From: Paramyrothecium sp. XJ0827
Taxonomy: Eukaryota; Ascomycota; Sordariomycetes; Hypocreales; Stachybotryaceae
DNA: 64,000 bases
Reading direction: 5' to 3'
Assembly: GCA_020881915.1 (NCBI GenBank)
Contig: JAJFPB010000002.1
Span: 5,343,001 to 5,407,000, forward strand
Every line of letters begins with the position of its first letter. The first letter of the stretch is position 1. The position numbers and the translations under genes are program-made. Below the pieces are notes generated by a model that saw nothing but the letters and a program-made list of their open reading frames with translations, had not been told where the DNA came from and did no database searches. Shown in pieces: positions 1 to 12,000 of the stretch.

Positions 1-290
1 GATCAACTACCAATGGCGGTGTAAAAGGCGCAACACATGATTTGGAATTGGCTAACGAGATTGCCGTCCAGCGATTCCTCGATAATCTACCAATCTACCT
101 TCCTGATGTCTTGGGATCGGATAGTAGCCAATGGACTCGATCAGAAGCTGAGGACACAAAGTCTCATGCCTTAGCCTGGCATATCGAGGATGATGGATGC
201 ATATTATTGAGTGCGGCTATAGGAGAAAATGCGAGGTTCACTGTTCGCGTTGTTGCGCAGATACTCTCGGCTAAGGTTTACGAGTTTTGA
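1..290 (+). CDS. 3' end of an unrecognised protein-coding gene (partial)
   Basis: The frame is open from base 3 to the TGA at 288-290 and encodes about 95 residues, with no in-frame ATG near its left end, so it probably continues upstream of the window. The composition is protein-like, with alternating hydrophobic and acidic segments ending in KVYEF, but I recognise no family. No splice acceptor was needed to keep the frame open. It could instead be a chance open frame. No function is proposed. Confidence 0.4.
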   Translation, partial: STTNGGVKGATHDLELANEIAVQRFLDNLPIYLPDVLGSDSSQWTRSEAEDTKSHALAWHIEDDGCILLSAAIGENARFTVRVVAQILSAKVYEF

Positions 291-895
291 AGAGCAATTG
301 CGTATCCAGTGATATGATTTACTTCTACTCTCCGCTGGCTTCAGTGTCGGAGATCAAGCGTCTTGCTTCAAAATAGGGCGATAATAAGAAAAAGAAGCAG
401 CAAGTGAATTTCTTCAACTTGGCTGGTAATCGTTGAATCAGGCCCTTTAGCCAGTGCTATGTACTTATTTCCATGGTTATACCCTCATTGACAATGTCTA
501 GTCTCAATCTAACATTGTATCTACAAGAACTGTCCGCGCTCGCAATCGCTAGAACTAGTGAGAGAGCGAGTTCCCAATGTAATGGTGACAGACTTTTCTA
601 TTTAGTCGATGTCTATGAACAATTCGATCTTCACGAAAACTAATGACATTGTTTCCGGGAAGGCAATACCATATTCTAAAGACCGCACTAGCAATTCTTC
701 ATCTGAACAACCATGACGAAGCCATGCCTAGGGCCCTTTGAATGCATTGCTTTGCATCAAATAAGCTCAGCATTGTGACCGAATTTCCGGCAAGGATGAG
801 GCCGAACTCATCGATCATAGTTTTCACGAGCATGGAGCAATGTATTTCGTACAGGCCCTAAGCCCCTGCTCGTCATAGACGTATTCTCTACTCGT
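291..895. other. Intergenic region, no gene seen
   Basis: Lies between the left-edge fragment and the 3' end of the aminotransferase pseudogene on the other strand, so it is a tail-to-tail intergenic stretch. No coding frame, tRNA or clear repeat was seen. Confidence 0.6.
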
Positions 896-902
896 TTAGT
901 GT

Positions 903-974
903 CCATTAGTTCCGTTAGTTACGGTATTCCCATTCGTCCCGTTGGTTCCGTTAGTTCCATTAGTTCCGTTGGTA
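903..974 (-). repeat. 9-base tandem repeat encoding Thr-Asn-Gly, about 8 units
   Basis: Units of the type ACN-AAY-GGN are repeated eight times on the minus strand, one of them degenerate (read as Asn-Thr-Val). They lie in frame at the end of the aminotransferase third exon, so they would give a TNG-repeat tail after the conserved C-terminal helix. Most differences between units are at third codon positions (T/C, A/G). Confidence 0.8.
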
Positions 975-1672
975 TTGCTCCAGTTGAGAGGTTGATCTGG
1001 CATAGTTCTGACTTCGTGTATGGCCTTTGCGACATATTGCACATTTCTCGTGTTCACTAAATGCCGTCATCTTAGCTTCAATCCAAATTGTTCAGGCTCG
1101 ATGAAACTTACAGCCGGAAATGGAAATGCGGCCTGATGCAAGCATATATATGTGGAATTGGTCCCGGAGAAGCTTAACCTCTCGAATGTTAAGGCCTGTA
1201 TAGGAGAACATACCGATCTTCAGCCAAAAATTAGCTCTGTTGTTCTCTTTTCTCCCTCGTGCCCAAAGACTCCATGGAATTTGAACGAGGGACTTACCTG
1301 GTCGATAATATGATTCCATGAGCCCGGGGTGCCTAGGCGGATCAACTCGTCATGGAGGGCATGTCGCATGTCTTTTATACGACTGCTCATGACCTGAAGG
1401 TCTGCCATCCATGTCGCGGTGAGTTCTTTAGACCTCAATACGGTCTTGACAATCGTTGAGCCATACTTTGGCGCCATGGAAATTTCGGACCGCAGCAAGT
1501 GCTGTAGACTCTCGAAAGCCTTTGACTTGATCTCGGCTGACTCTTCTGCGAGGACGAGATGCAAGGCTCCCGTCCGTTGGCCGTAGAGACCGAAGTTTTT
1601 CGAAAATGACTGCGCTACGAACATTTCAAGTCGAGGCTGTTGTTGATAGAAGTGACGAATGGCCCAAACATC

Positions 1673-1675
1673 TTA
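1673..1675 (-). other. Premature TAA stop in the aspartate aminotransferase
   Basis: Codon 237 is TAA. Frame and homology continue directly on both sides with no shift. No plausible intron covers it: nearby GT...AG pairs are either far below normal fungal intron length or would remove conserved residues. Confidence 0.8.
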
Positions 1676-2383
1676 GACTGGATCTCCAGAAGCGAAACCT
1701 TGGTACGCGGTGTCGAAGAAGGGGAACAACTGTTTGCGCTGGCAAACATCTGCTATGGCCATCCATTGTTCCTTGGAGGGGTCCAAACCAGTTGGATTGT
1801 GGGCGCAGGTGTGTAGAACAAGGACATCTCGCGGCTGGGCGTGTGCTTCAAGAGTCTGTAGCATAGCGTTGAAATCAAAAGAGCAGTCGGCTGCCTTATA
1901 GTAGGGATACAGTCGGGTGGTAACGCCAACAGTCTCCCAGATTGTATGGTGGTTGGCCCAGGTTGGGTCTGGAAGCCATACATGCCCTGGACGGATATGA
2001 TCAGCAAGGAACCGGGCGCCCATGTGGTTTGCGCCTGTGCCGGAAACCGTCTGTACAGAAGCAATGCGGGAATCGCGCTTCGGGTCAGTTAGGACTGAAA
2101 CATCCTCCCCTGAGAAGAAAATGAGATCTCGGGCCGCTTCGACAAATTCCCGGTCTCCCTCTATAGGAAGATAGTCGTGTCGATTGGGGGAGGATTGTTC
2201 GTGGAGTTTGTCTTCAACTCGGCTAACAACTTGCAAAGGCCAAGACTGCCCGTCGTCAGTGCAGTAAACGCCGGCTCCAAGGTTCACTCGATCGGGGTGA
2301 GTGTCGGCCCTGAATGCGGCTAACAGGTCGAAAACCTCATCTGTCACGACCTTGGGCAGAGACGAGAAGCACGATAACGTCAT

Positions 2384-3614
2384 GTTTGATTTCCAGTCTT
2401 CACTTATCCAGGTAAGAGTCAGATGGTCACTGCAAGTGGGTGGGTGAAAGAACGTGTGTTGAGTTGACAAGTGTAACCTTAAACAGAATATGGTCCAGTA
2501 AAAGTGCCAGCTTAGCCAAGACATTGACAAAATTTTAGGGTTAGTTGAGTCCCACTATCTACCTGAAATTAGTCAGGGAATGCGCCGAGTTTCCGCACCG
2601 ATGTGGATTACTCTGAAGCAAGACAATGACCAGGGAACCCCGAACCTCAACTTGCTACTTTAGGTTGTGGGTACATGCTCAGAGCTGATTGGGCAATCCT
2701 TCGGAACTGACAGTCTATTCCGCGTCTCACGTCTCTCGGTTAGAGTCGGGTAGCTAACCGAAGTTGGTAAACCATCATATTTCTCCACAGTGCCAGTGCA
2801 TGACCCTAAGAGTCAAGAAAACCAAGGTCATTGGCAGGGGAAGCATTCCCAACATTCCCAGCCCTGGTAAATGACCGAGTGGTAATTCCAGTCATCAGGC
2901 CTGTCTTGTACGACCTGGTGTCGTTTTTGCTTTAGGCATAAGCTACCGCCTTGTGAGGCAAATCAAGCGTGATTGGGCTTGCTGAGATTGTGTCGGCCCC
3001 CGGCTAGTTTGCACGAAGTTGGAAAGCTTTACGATGATGAGGCTACCGTGGTCCTTGACGACGCCGGCGTCGATGGAGTTTACTTCCTAGTAAATTGTCA
3101 TTCTACGGTTGAATCCAACTTGCCACGTGGTTTTTTGTGTCAATCCTCAGAGTGCACTACGGCACACACCTTCACGTATATCGGGTATCTCAAAGTCTAG
3201 GCAGAGATTCTTTAATTCGTCCACACTCGTCATCGCTATGACTGTAACAGATGCAAATGTGGCCGGGAGTTGTTATAACCCGACTCGCTGTATTCGTAGC
3301 ATCAATCAATGGCTTTGTGAGACACTCAAGACCGTGCAATGTATTACCGGGGGAAAAGTTGCACTAGACAAAAAACACCCTAAAAAAACTCTAGCACTAG
3401 AATTTAATTTGTGCTCATCTTCTAGAGAGCTTGATCTTAGTAAAAAGAAGAGTTGTAGACAATTCGTGCCAAGCTACGGGGCTGCGGGATGCCCATCCAC
3501 GGCCAATAGGTGATTATAAATCGTCCGGGGAAATGACGTCGAAGGAATGAAGTAGCCTTAAATCTGGGTTGGTTTTCGAATTTCTAACACTCTTCTCGAT
3601 TACGCATCCAAACA
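2384..3614. other. Divergent intergenic region between aminotransferase and epoxide hydrolase
   Basis: Head-to-head spacer of about 1.2 kb that should hold both promoters. Nothing else was confidently identified. A short frame near 3020-3100 resembles a fragment of a Gfo/Idh/MocA oxidoreductase, but is too weak to call. Confidence 0.5.
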
Positions 3615-4831
3615 ATGGCGTTGCCAACGTCCAGTTCTATGCACCCGTTCAAGCTCACCGTCGCCCAGTCCACTCTCGACGACTTGCGAACGCGTCTGCG
3701 TTTAACCCGGTGGCCGGACAAGGAGACAGTCACCGATTGGTCTCAAGGTGTTCCACTCGCGGCAATCCAAAAGCTTTGCGAGTACTGGCAAACAGAATAC
3801 GATTGGCGGCGATGCGAAGCGCTGCTTAATTCGTATTCTCAGTTCACTACGACCATTGATGGGGTGGATATTTACTTCCTGCATGTTCGGTCAAAGCACG
3901 AGAATGCTCTACCTCTTGTGCTTACACATGGCTGGCCTGGCTCAATCTTGGAATTCAGATACGTAATCGAGAAGCTCGTTGACCCCGAATCTCACGGCGG
4001 CTCTCCTGAAGATGCATTTCACCTCGTTGTCCCAGCACTTCCAGGCTATGCCTTTTCTGGGAAGCCAACGGAGACTGGATGGGATTACCATCGCACCGCG
4101 CGTGCATGGGCAGAGTTGATGCAACGTTTAGGCTACGCAGACGGCGGATGGGTCGCGCAAGGCGGCGACTGGGGATCTCACATCGTGGCGAGTCTGGGTC
4201 ATCAAGCACCGAAAGGACTGAAGAGCGTTCATTTCAATTCTATCTTCTTCGAACCCAAGGTAATTTCCGCTCTCATCTACATCTAAATGATACATGCTAA
4301 TCTCCTTCATAGAAGGAAGTTCAAGTTCCAATCCACGATAAAAAGGGCGAGGAACGAGCCATGTATCTGGATGGTCGTCGCGATGCTGGGCACCGCGGGT
4401 ACTCCCTGCAGCAGTCGACAAGACCGCAGACCATCGGCTACGGGCTTGCAGACTCACCGGTCGCACAGGCTGCTTGGATCTATGAGAAATACAGGGACTG
4501 GTCTCATCACGATGGCGATGTGGAAACAGTGTTTAGCAAAGACGAGATGCTCGACACGATCATGCTATACTGGCTCTCCAACTCCAGCACATCATCTGCT
4601 CGTTTTTATTGGGAGTGCGAGCTCGACTCGACCGCATGGCCGATAGACATCCCGGTTGGGGTGAGTTGGTTCGGCGGCGATAATAGTTACGCACCAAAGG
4701 AATGGTGCGAACGGTACTACAAGAACATCGTGCATTGGAAGGAGACGGATAGAGGTGGCCACTTTGCGGCGTGGGAGGTACCAGACGTCTTTGTTGCGGA
4801 GATACGCGACTGGCACAGGAAAATCAGATAA
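3615..4831 (+). CDS. Epoxide hydrolase, alpha/beta-hydrolase fold with EHN N-terminal domain
   Basis: Likely hydrolyses epoxides to vicinal diols through a covalent aspartyl ester. Exons are 3615-4259 and 4313-4831, intron 4260-4312, product 387 residues, normal for microsomal-type fungal epoxide hydrolases. Residues 9-115 form the EHN domain (HPFKL...WPD...YDWR). The oxyanion-hole motif HGWPG is at 105-109, the nucleophile Asp is at 185 within GGDWGS, and the catalytic His is in the C-terminal GGHFAAWE. The lid region carries YGLADSPVAQAAWIYEKY, typical of this family. No signal peptide is seen, so it is probably cytosolic or membrane-associated. It diverges from the broken aminotransferase. 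The specific substrate cannot be read from sequence. Confidence 0.92.
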
Positions 4832-5591
4832 AAAGGCATAGCATGCCTTGAACGTAGATCTGAACACGTCGTGACATCCATACGCACATGCGTAGGCATG
4901 CATTGGCCTTGGTTGAGTAATGAAATCACATCAGCGCGCCGTTTTGCGATGAGCGTCTCGCCACAGTGAGGCATTGCTGGGGAATTGAAGTGGAGAGCAC
5001 AATAGCAGTATCATGACCGTCACAAATGTGCCACAGCTATGGTCGCTTGGCTCTGTCGTGCTTCCGTAGAGCCCGCAAGTCGTGACCAAGGCGATGACGT
5101 TGACAGCAACGGTTCTGACAACGACGGTCCGAGCGGCGGTTTTGCTAGTGACCTTATGACTATCTTCAGGCTCTTAATGGGACATCAAGAAGCGTCGCAT
5201 GCTAAATAGCCCTCTCAGTGCTGATGGGTCGGATGGAGCGAGCTCATAACAGCACCTTCATATCCACCGATGTTTTGTGTATATAGTTGAATCTGAGCCG
5301 GGCATGATCAGTGGCCATGTACCAGCACGTATCCAGTTGCAATAAGATGTTCTTCCATTATTTCTCCGGATAATGTCTGTCACACTACGAAAAATGGCCT
5401 CGGAGCGCGTCGTTAGCATCAACTGCCTGCCTGATGCAGTGTATATTTTATCTTTCGAAAATACAAGAAACTAAATGAGTGAAGGATGAAGAAAGCGGCC
5501 AGAAGAAGAAGTAACGAGTGTAGAGAAGATTAATGCGAAGCGCAGCTGATCAGCTCGCAGAGTCCCGTTCCATGTCCCTTGCAGAATCCGC
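4832..5591. other. Convergent intergenic region
   Basis: Tail-to-tail spacer between epoxide hydrolase and the NLP gene. No gene, tRNA or repeat recognised. Confidence 0.6.
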
Positions 5592-6372
5592 TCACTCGAA
5601 AGCATTAAAGCCTTCGTTGTTCCTGGCGTCCCAAGGCATCGCCTCGTCCAAAGCGGCCGCGAACCTATCGTCCTTCAGATCCATGTGAGCATCGCCCCAC
5701 TTAGTCGTCATGAGCTTCTGAGCCAAGCTGGCATCCATGGCTTCGTACGAAAGAAGATGACCGGTGAACCATTGTCCGAGTGCATTCTCGACTTTGTCAT
5801 CGTCTTCCTTGGCAAGTCGAAGGGAGGCAGTGTTTGAGAAACCATGATGAGCGACAAGCTTAGGATGAGTACCCTCGAACCTAACCTCGGTGTGGTAGGC
5901 AGTGGTGTCTGTAAGAAATTAGCCGTGGTCTACAAAGATTGGGTACTATTCATGTTGACTCACAGTCTCCGTGAGCAGACCAAGAAACGAATGTGACCTC
6001 ATCGTGAAGAGTCCAAACAATAACATGTTCCCAATCGTGGCGATGGCCTCCAACCCAGACGTAGTCCATCTCGCTGTAGTACCCATACATGTAGGCACAC
6101 CAGTAGTGGTTGCACTTCTGACGAGAGTAAGTGTTGGAGTGCCAAAGACGATCCGCGGCACGACACTGGCCGACGCTCGAGCTGGACTCGAGACCCTCAT
6201 TTGTCGTACCGTCAGCTGCGATAGCTGCGGTGTGGTAGCAAGTGTCCTTGTCGAAGTCGAGCACTGGCTGCCACTTCAGCGCACCTTCGGTGGCAGCAAT
6301 TGCCAGAGGTGGCAGAACATTAGCCGCAGCCATGCCGGCTGTGACAGCAAGGAGGACAGATTGGAAGAACAT
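5592..6372 (-). CDS. Necrosis- and ethylene-inducing peptide 1-like protein (NLP, NPP1 family)
   Basis: Secreted protein of the NPP1 family, which in plant-associated fungi binds plant membrane sphingolipids and can trigger necrosis in eudicots. Exons 6372-5964 and 5908-5592, intron 5963-5909, 241 residues, the usual family length. The N-terminus (MFFQSVLLAVTAGMAAA) is a signal peptide. The family heptapeptide GHRHDWE is intact at 109-115, and four cysteines are visible in the first exon (45, 70, 87, 92). No break or missing key residue is seen, so the gene looks intact. A TATA-like element lies about 225 bases upstream. Whether this copy is cytolytic cannot be judged, since some NLPs are not. 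Confidence 0.93.
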
Positions 6373-6595
6373 TTTGGATCTTTTCCACGCCTGGGAATAT
6401 TCAAGGGGAAATTGGTTGGTATATGAACGTGAGAATGAAGTGGCCTGATGGCTTCGTGCAAAGGATGGAAATGAGAACAAGGTGATGGTAGGGAGAAACC
6501 AGAAAGGAGCAAGGAAGTGAAGGTTGAAGTCTTCGTCAACGAAGCTGTTGTGCTGGATTGTAAATCTCAATGGAAAGACGAGAGGACTTGGTGCC

Positions 6596-6602
6596 TTTTA
6601 TA
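6596..6602 (-). promoter_or_regulatory. TATA box upstream of the NLP gene
   Basis: TATAAAA on the minus strand, about 225 bases upstream of the start codon, in a region without other features. Position and strand fit a core promoter element with a long leader. Confidence 0.45.
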
Positions 6603-6604
6603 TT

Positions 6605-9049
6605 CTATCCTTTGCTAATTCGTCTTGTCATGTCAGTGCTCTTCTTCCACCAGTGCTTTGGTATTGTGGTCAAATTAGTCTTCATTCATTTAGGCCCTTA
6701 TCCAATTTAGCCCTCAATTGATGTTCAAATTTACTCACAAATAACCAGGGTAGGCATAGTTGAACTCCACATGAGTGAGTGGAGTATGGGGCCCAGGGCT
6801 GAAGCATGACACGAACGAGACCCCCAACGACAAGGGGGGGGATCCCGAGCCAAGGAGTGGCCCTGGTGAGAGGGGATACACGTAGCCTTGTATGCAGGTC
6901 CGAGAAATCAGATTGGTCAACGTGATGTTCTAGAAGGTTGACGGTTGCACAATGCCACTTTGGCACTGTTATTGGAGGAATGAGTGGCTCGGCTCGAGTT
7001 TCAGCTCAGTGATATGCAAGTGAGATTTCGATTCCTATGTCCGTATTCGACAAGCGCGTCATACCAGGCACATATCCGGCATCGGGCAGTAAGCAGGGGA
7101 GCATCTCCACAAGGTGGGTAGTCGTAGCTGAACATCGTCATTGAGTGACGGCTTCGTGCGCAATAATACATGCTATGGTTAGGTGTCAGCAGGTATGCCC
7201 GATTAGCTGTCAAGAGATACCGATGATACTTCTGTGCTCTTCCATCATCGGGAAACTGATTCGAGAACGTGTACGTATGCTAAGGCATAGGACCGGTAGC
7301 GGCCATTGTAAGGCAGCTCTTACGTACTTTATTTAACCTTGACGGGTACGACTGTGAGAACCCGTGAGAATCAAGACCCACCCCTCGGTACACAGGCCCT
7401 GCACATGGTCAACTTGATCTGTGCCTTCTCCACCTTAGCTAAAACGAGGAAGGCGTTGATCTTATGCTTGAAAGCTGAAGAACGGTCCAGAAATAGATTG
7501 ATTCAATTTATTCAATACCATATTCCGCTTTCGTAACAGAAAAACCGGTAAGATATGCTTCCGTGCTTGCATGAAGCCTCCTATAACAGCAGGTCTAAAA
7601 TTGCCGAGAGGAGAAGTAGGTTGAACTCACCCCTATCAAGGGACGCACAGGGTAATGTAGTGGCACGATGTGGTATGATTCTTCTCAGGCTGTTACGGTA
7701 TTACTGGTGGGTGTTTTCAGGCCGCAGAAGAAGCAGTGCGCGTCTGTGACGGAAAACCAGACACTGATATGATAAAGTCTCTTGACAAGAGGGACGACTG
7801 GTCTGTCACGGCAAGTTCACGCTGGCTGGTTGCTTGACAAACACGTGGGTTCATTCTCAGGCGATCTGGCTGACATGATCGTGGCGCAAAGTCAAGGATA
7901 GGGTGGGACTGGGGCTGCATGGTCTTTTAGAAGCTTGCGAGAATACCCTAAAGCGGCTACGGCCATTTCGCACCAAAGGAGTGGACACTGCTGTGGGTAG
8001 ACACTCCTGTGAGTAGACACGGTGAGGCAAGGCAATGAATTTTGATATGTTCTGGGGAGCGAGTGCGCAATTCATGCACCACTGCCCGTTCTACAGTCGC
8101 TGATCAGGTGGATAGGTCTAGTGTTAGATATTGTCGCCCCTTGTTTGCTGGGATGTGCTGAGTTTTGGGATTTCACTTTGCCTCGCTAGAGGGTCGGCTT
8201 ACAAGAGGTGAAGAGCCGTTCCAATGTCAGAAACACGAGGCGCACATTGATGCAGTTCTATCATACAATGGCGGGATTCTAATGAAGAGGTCGCTGGCCA
8301 AGGTAGACCAATGAAAAAATCCGCCAGGGGCAATTCCATATCGGCGGAAAGGCCGCATTGCCCTCTGCATTTTCTTGTGTTATCATTGTACGTGTCAGGA
8401 AATATAAATGTTCACCTCCTTACCTGTCAACTTTTTCCCGTCTGTCGATGTTGTGGGATCGGTCGCGATCGGTCACTGCACAGCATCAAATCTTTAAACT
8501 CACTACTTAATTGGCAAGAATCATGGCAGTATCTGCATTATTGGAAAAAGACGAGCCATCAGAAGGCGTTTAACAGCATTATCTGGCAAACAATCGCGAG
8601 CATCGTGTCGGTGTTATTCCACCTCCCTGGCCTCTCCTGCGCCGGGAGAGACTGTGGAGACGGCCCAAGCAATCGAGATCGCGAATCACCAAGATTATCT
8701 TATTATGCGGACCTTAGGCCGGCTTGGGCTTAGCGCCTGGAGGTCGCTCAATGGAAACGAGGCGGCGGCCCAGACCTTGCGGTGCTGAAAAACCAGTCCG
8801 GAATTTGCCACGCTGCCAATTGGGCCGCGGCGTTGACACTCGCTGCTTTGCTCTGCTTTGACCCCGCAGCTCTTCAATCATACTGTATCGCACGGCGCAC
8901 TACTCTGCACCTTTCCTTATTGTACCAAGATCGTCGCTAATCTCCATGGGGTCTTGTCGCAAGTCATCCGTCAGGCCCTCTCTCTGCTTCACCCTTCCGA
9001 GTCGTCTGTAGAGCAGAGACACGTTGGCTCGGCGCCTACGCTTCCCGTC
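6605..9049. other. Gene-poor divergent region between NLP and histidine kinase
   Basis: About 2.4 kb with only short open frames and no recognisable domain. It contains a G-run near 6834-6841. The reading frame of the downstream kinase is open from 8858 but has no ATG before 9050, so 8858-9049 is treated as leader. Confidence 0.5.
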
Positions 9050-12000
9050 ATGAGTGAGAGCCAGGCCGAGCCCCCTGTCCACGCTGCTCAACACTCGCAA
9101 ACATCAACGGGTCGCTTGTCTTCGAAACTTGGCAACGTGAATGTCCTTGACTACCTCGATTGTGATCAGAGGTTGAATTTCGTGCTCTGCCCAGACACGG
9201 CCAGGGCTGTCAGTGCTCTCGTCTTTTGCAACTCTGCATTGCTAGCATCTGCTCTCCACGACCGCATCCTTCGCATCTTTTCACAGAAAGGCATAAATTC
9301 GACAAAGGAGGAGGATGCCTTTGCGAAATGGACTGTCGATCAGGCCAAACGAAGTGGGCCCGGGGTTTCCAGGGTTTTCTTCGGCACCCTCTGGACGCTT
9401 TCGCTTATAGCAGAGAGTTGGGTTGTCATAAGCGGCGTTGAGCTCGGCAACTGCGATCTGCTTGGCTGTGAGGCCCTCGACCGGGAAGATGTACAGCCCA
9501 AACCTCCAGTCAACACACAGTGGCCCGACGCGGAACTTGATCGAATATCGAAACTCACCACTCCACCCAAGGAGGTATGGCCACCCCTTGGATTCGGGGA
9601 CACTGCTCATGTTTGCTGGATCCGAGACTTCGACTGGGCATCCACATCCCTCGGACCAACCGAGACGTGGCCGCGGCAGCTGAAACAAGCTTGTGAAATG
9701 ATGCTCGCAAACCCCGACCCCGCAACCGTCTTTCTGGGCCGCGACCTGATTCTGGTCTACAACGAGGCTTACATAGAAATTGCAGGGAACAAGCACCCAT
9801 CCATGATGGGAGGGTCTGCGAGAGTTCATTGGGAAGAAGTTTGGGACCAGTATGATCCTCTTTTTGATAAGATGTTCATCGACGGCAAACCTTTCACGCA
9901 GAACAATACCCAGCTCTTCATTCACCGAAGCGGTTATCTCGAGGAGGGATTCTTCAACATCCGGGTGATGCCGGTAGTGGACGACAACGGATCCGTGATT
10001 GGCTTTTATGAACCAGTCACAGAAGTCACGAAGCAAACACTCTCGGAGCGAAGAATGCACATGCTGCTCAAGCTCAGCGAGTGTACCTCTTCCGAATCCT
10101 CCATGCGGGGTCTCTGGCATCGACTTCTGGGGTTTTTGAGTCATCATCCCAGAGATGTACACTTTGCCATGCTGTATCATCCACAATGCCAGAGCCAGCC
10201 TGGTACGAACGCTTCTTACAGCCTTGAAGGCGCCACTGGGTCGGGACTCGATGTACAGCGCCTGCGGCAGCTGCTGGAAATGCACGAGTCGGACGAGAGC
10301 AGTATAATGGCCGCGCTTCGACGTGCCCATGAGAGTCGCAGCTCGGTCCAACTTACAGCCTCTGATGGCTCACTCTCGTCAGTGTTGGCGGAGCTCGAGG
10401 CCATTGGCATTACCGAGGCACCGAGAGCGTGCATCGTCTGTCCGCTTTCTTCAAGCGTTGATGATAGCATGGAGGCCCTTCTAGTTCTTGGCACTAGTCC
10501 CAACAGCGCCTACGACGAGGAGTACGAGATCTTCGTCAACCTACTCGTTCGCCAAATCGAGAATACAATCACTTCCGTCGAACTGCTAAAGAAAGAGAAG
10601 GAACAGCTTAGGCAACAAGCAGAATACAACAGCTATCTTAGGTTTAAGAGGTTCGCCGAGAATGCCCAGGTTGGGATTTTCAGCTTTGATCCCTCAGGTA
10701 ACATTACGTTCTGTAATGATTCGTGGCTTGAGCTGAGTGGCCATGACCGAAATGACATGTCCGCCATGTCCTGGACTCACGACGTCCATCCGGACAACGC
10801 TACGGAGATCAAACGCTACTGGGACAAGATCGTCAATCTCGAAGGATCACAGACGTTTGAGGTCCAATACAAGAAACCCTGGAGGCCCGCAAACCTCAAC
10901 GATGACTCAATCTCATTGGATCGGACCTGGGTTGTGGCTTCTGCATATGCCGAGGTGAACGAACAGGGAGAATTGGCTGCGATTCTGGGCTGCGTCACTG
11001 ATATATCAAGCTTCAAATGGGTCGATCAGCTGCAATCGCAACGCCTGAGCGAAGCCCTCGAGCTTAAACGGCAGCAGGAAAACTTCCTCGATATCACTTC
11101 TCACGAGATGCGCAACCCTCTGAATGCAATACTGCACTGCGCCACGGAGCTCATCGAGATGCTTGAGGGTTTTGCACAGCATGAATTTGATGTCGCGCAG
11201 CGGGCGGTCTTACTTGACTGCATTGAAGCATCGCGTACCATTTCGTCCTGTGGAAGGCATCAGAAGCGAATAATTGATGACGTGCTCACGCTATCAAAAT
11301 TGGACTCCAATCTGCTGAGCATTTCGCCCGTCAAGACGCGCCCGTTGGAGGTGGTTGAGGAAGTACTCAGGGTCTTTGACACCGAAATGAGAACGTCCAG
11401 TATCAAGACAAAGACGGAGCTTGCAGAATCGTATACGGCGATGAAGATAGAATTGTTGTTGGTTGATCCGCATCGTCTTCTTCAGATTCTCATCAACTTG
11501 GTCGCAAACGCTATCAAGTTCACCAAGGGAGAATCCCTGCGGAGCCTGCACATTGTGATCGAGGCACACGACACTGAGCCGGTGACTTCCAACAGTGGAG
11601 TACGCTACGTGCCCAGCGGCCGCCGTCCTGTTGACCCGACAGTTCATCGGGACTGGGGTACCGGAGACGTTGTATTCCTGCACTTCTCGGTACAAGACAC
11701 TGGCCCTGGGATGAGCCAAGAAGAAGCCGAGCGACTCTTCAACCGTTTTACACAAGGTTCTCCGCGAACACACGTGCAGTATGGTGGATCCGGATTAGGC
11801 CTCTTCATAAGCCGAGAGCTTGCCGAATTACACGGAGGCCGTATTGGTATTTCGTCGGAGCTTGGTAACGGCAGTACATTTGATTTCTATGTCAAAGGGC
11901 GTCGGCCTACAGGGACTGGAAACGACAAACTTTCAGACAAAACTACCAGTGTTGCGCATTTCCGGAAGGCCTCGGCAACACAAATTAGATCATTAGCTGA

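Larger units (their letters stand above)
896..2383 (-). pseudogene. Aspartate aminotransferase, interrupted by an in-frame TAA
   Basis: Class I PLP-dependent aspartate aminotransferase. Exons read 2383-1298, 1217-1112 and 1056-896, with introns at 1297-1218 and 1111-1057 (both GTAAGT donors), giving 451 codons. Seen in order: VNLGAGVY near the start, SGTGANHMGARF, the HTCAHNPTG substrate-binding segment, FFDTAYQGF, SFSKNFGLYG with the PLP lysine, IGMFSYTGL and the closing SGRISISG. The frame is broken once, by TAA at 1673-1675 (codon 237), just after FASGDPV; the same frame then continues into DVWAIRHF and the PLP-lysine segment. Both downstream introns stay in phase. The stop lies upstream of the PLP lysine, so a truncated product should lack activity. 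The ATG at 2383 is chosen because the family's N-terminal region starts there; another in-frame ATG lies at 2524. The C-terminus extends into a Thr-Asn-Gly repeat. A sequencing error or recoding is not excluded. Confidence 0.8.

Noticed and set aside
1650..1700. A mini-intron removing the TAA in the aminotransferase
   Set aside because: Available GT...AG pairs are shorter than normal fungal introns or would delete conserved residues such as DTAYQGF or WAIRHF.
1606..2124. Plus-strand open frames across the aminotransferase
   Set aside because: Shadows of the conserved minus-strand aminotransferase coding sequence.
2973..3200. Possible fragment of a Gfo/Idh/MocA oxidoreductase
   Set aside because: Only a short stretch (YDDEATVVLDDAGVDGVYF) is reminiscent of the family; no dinucleotide-binding motif, no continuation in any frame.
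9281..10351. 356-codon open frame antisense to the histidine kinase
   Set aside because: It mirrors a strongly conserved kinase coding sequence on the other strand; its own translation has no recognisable domain.
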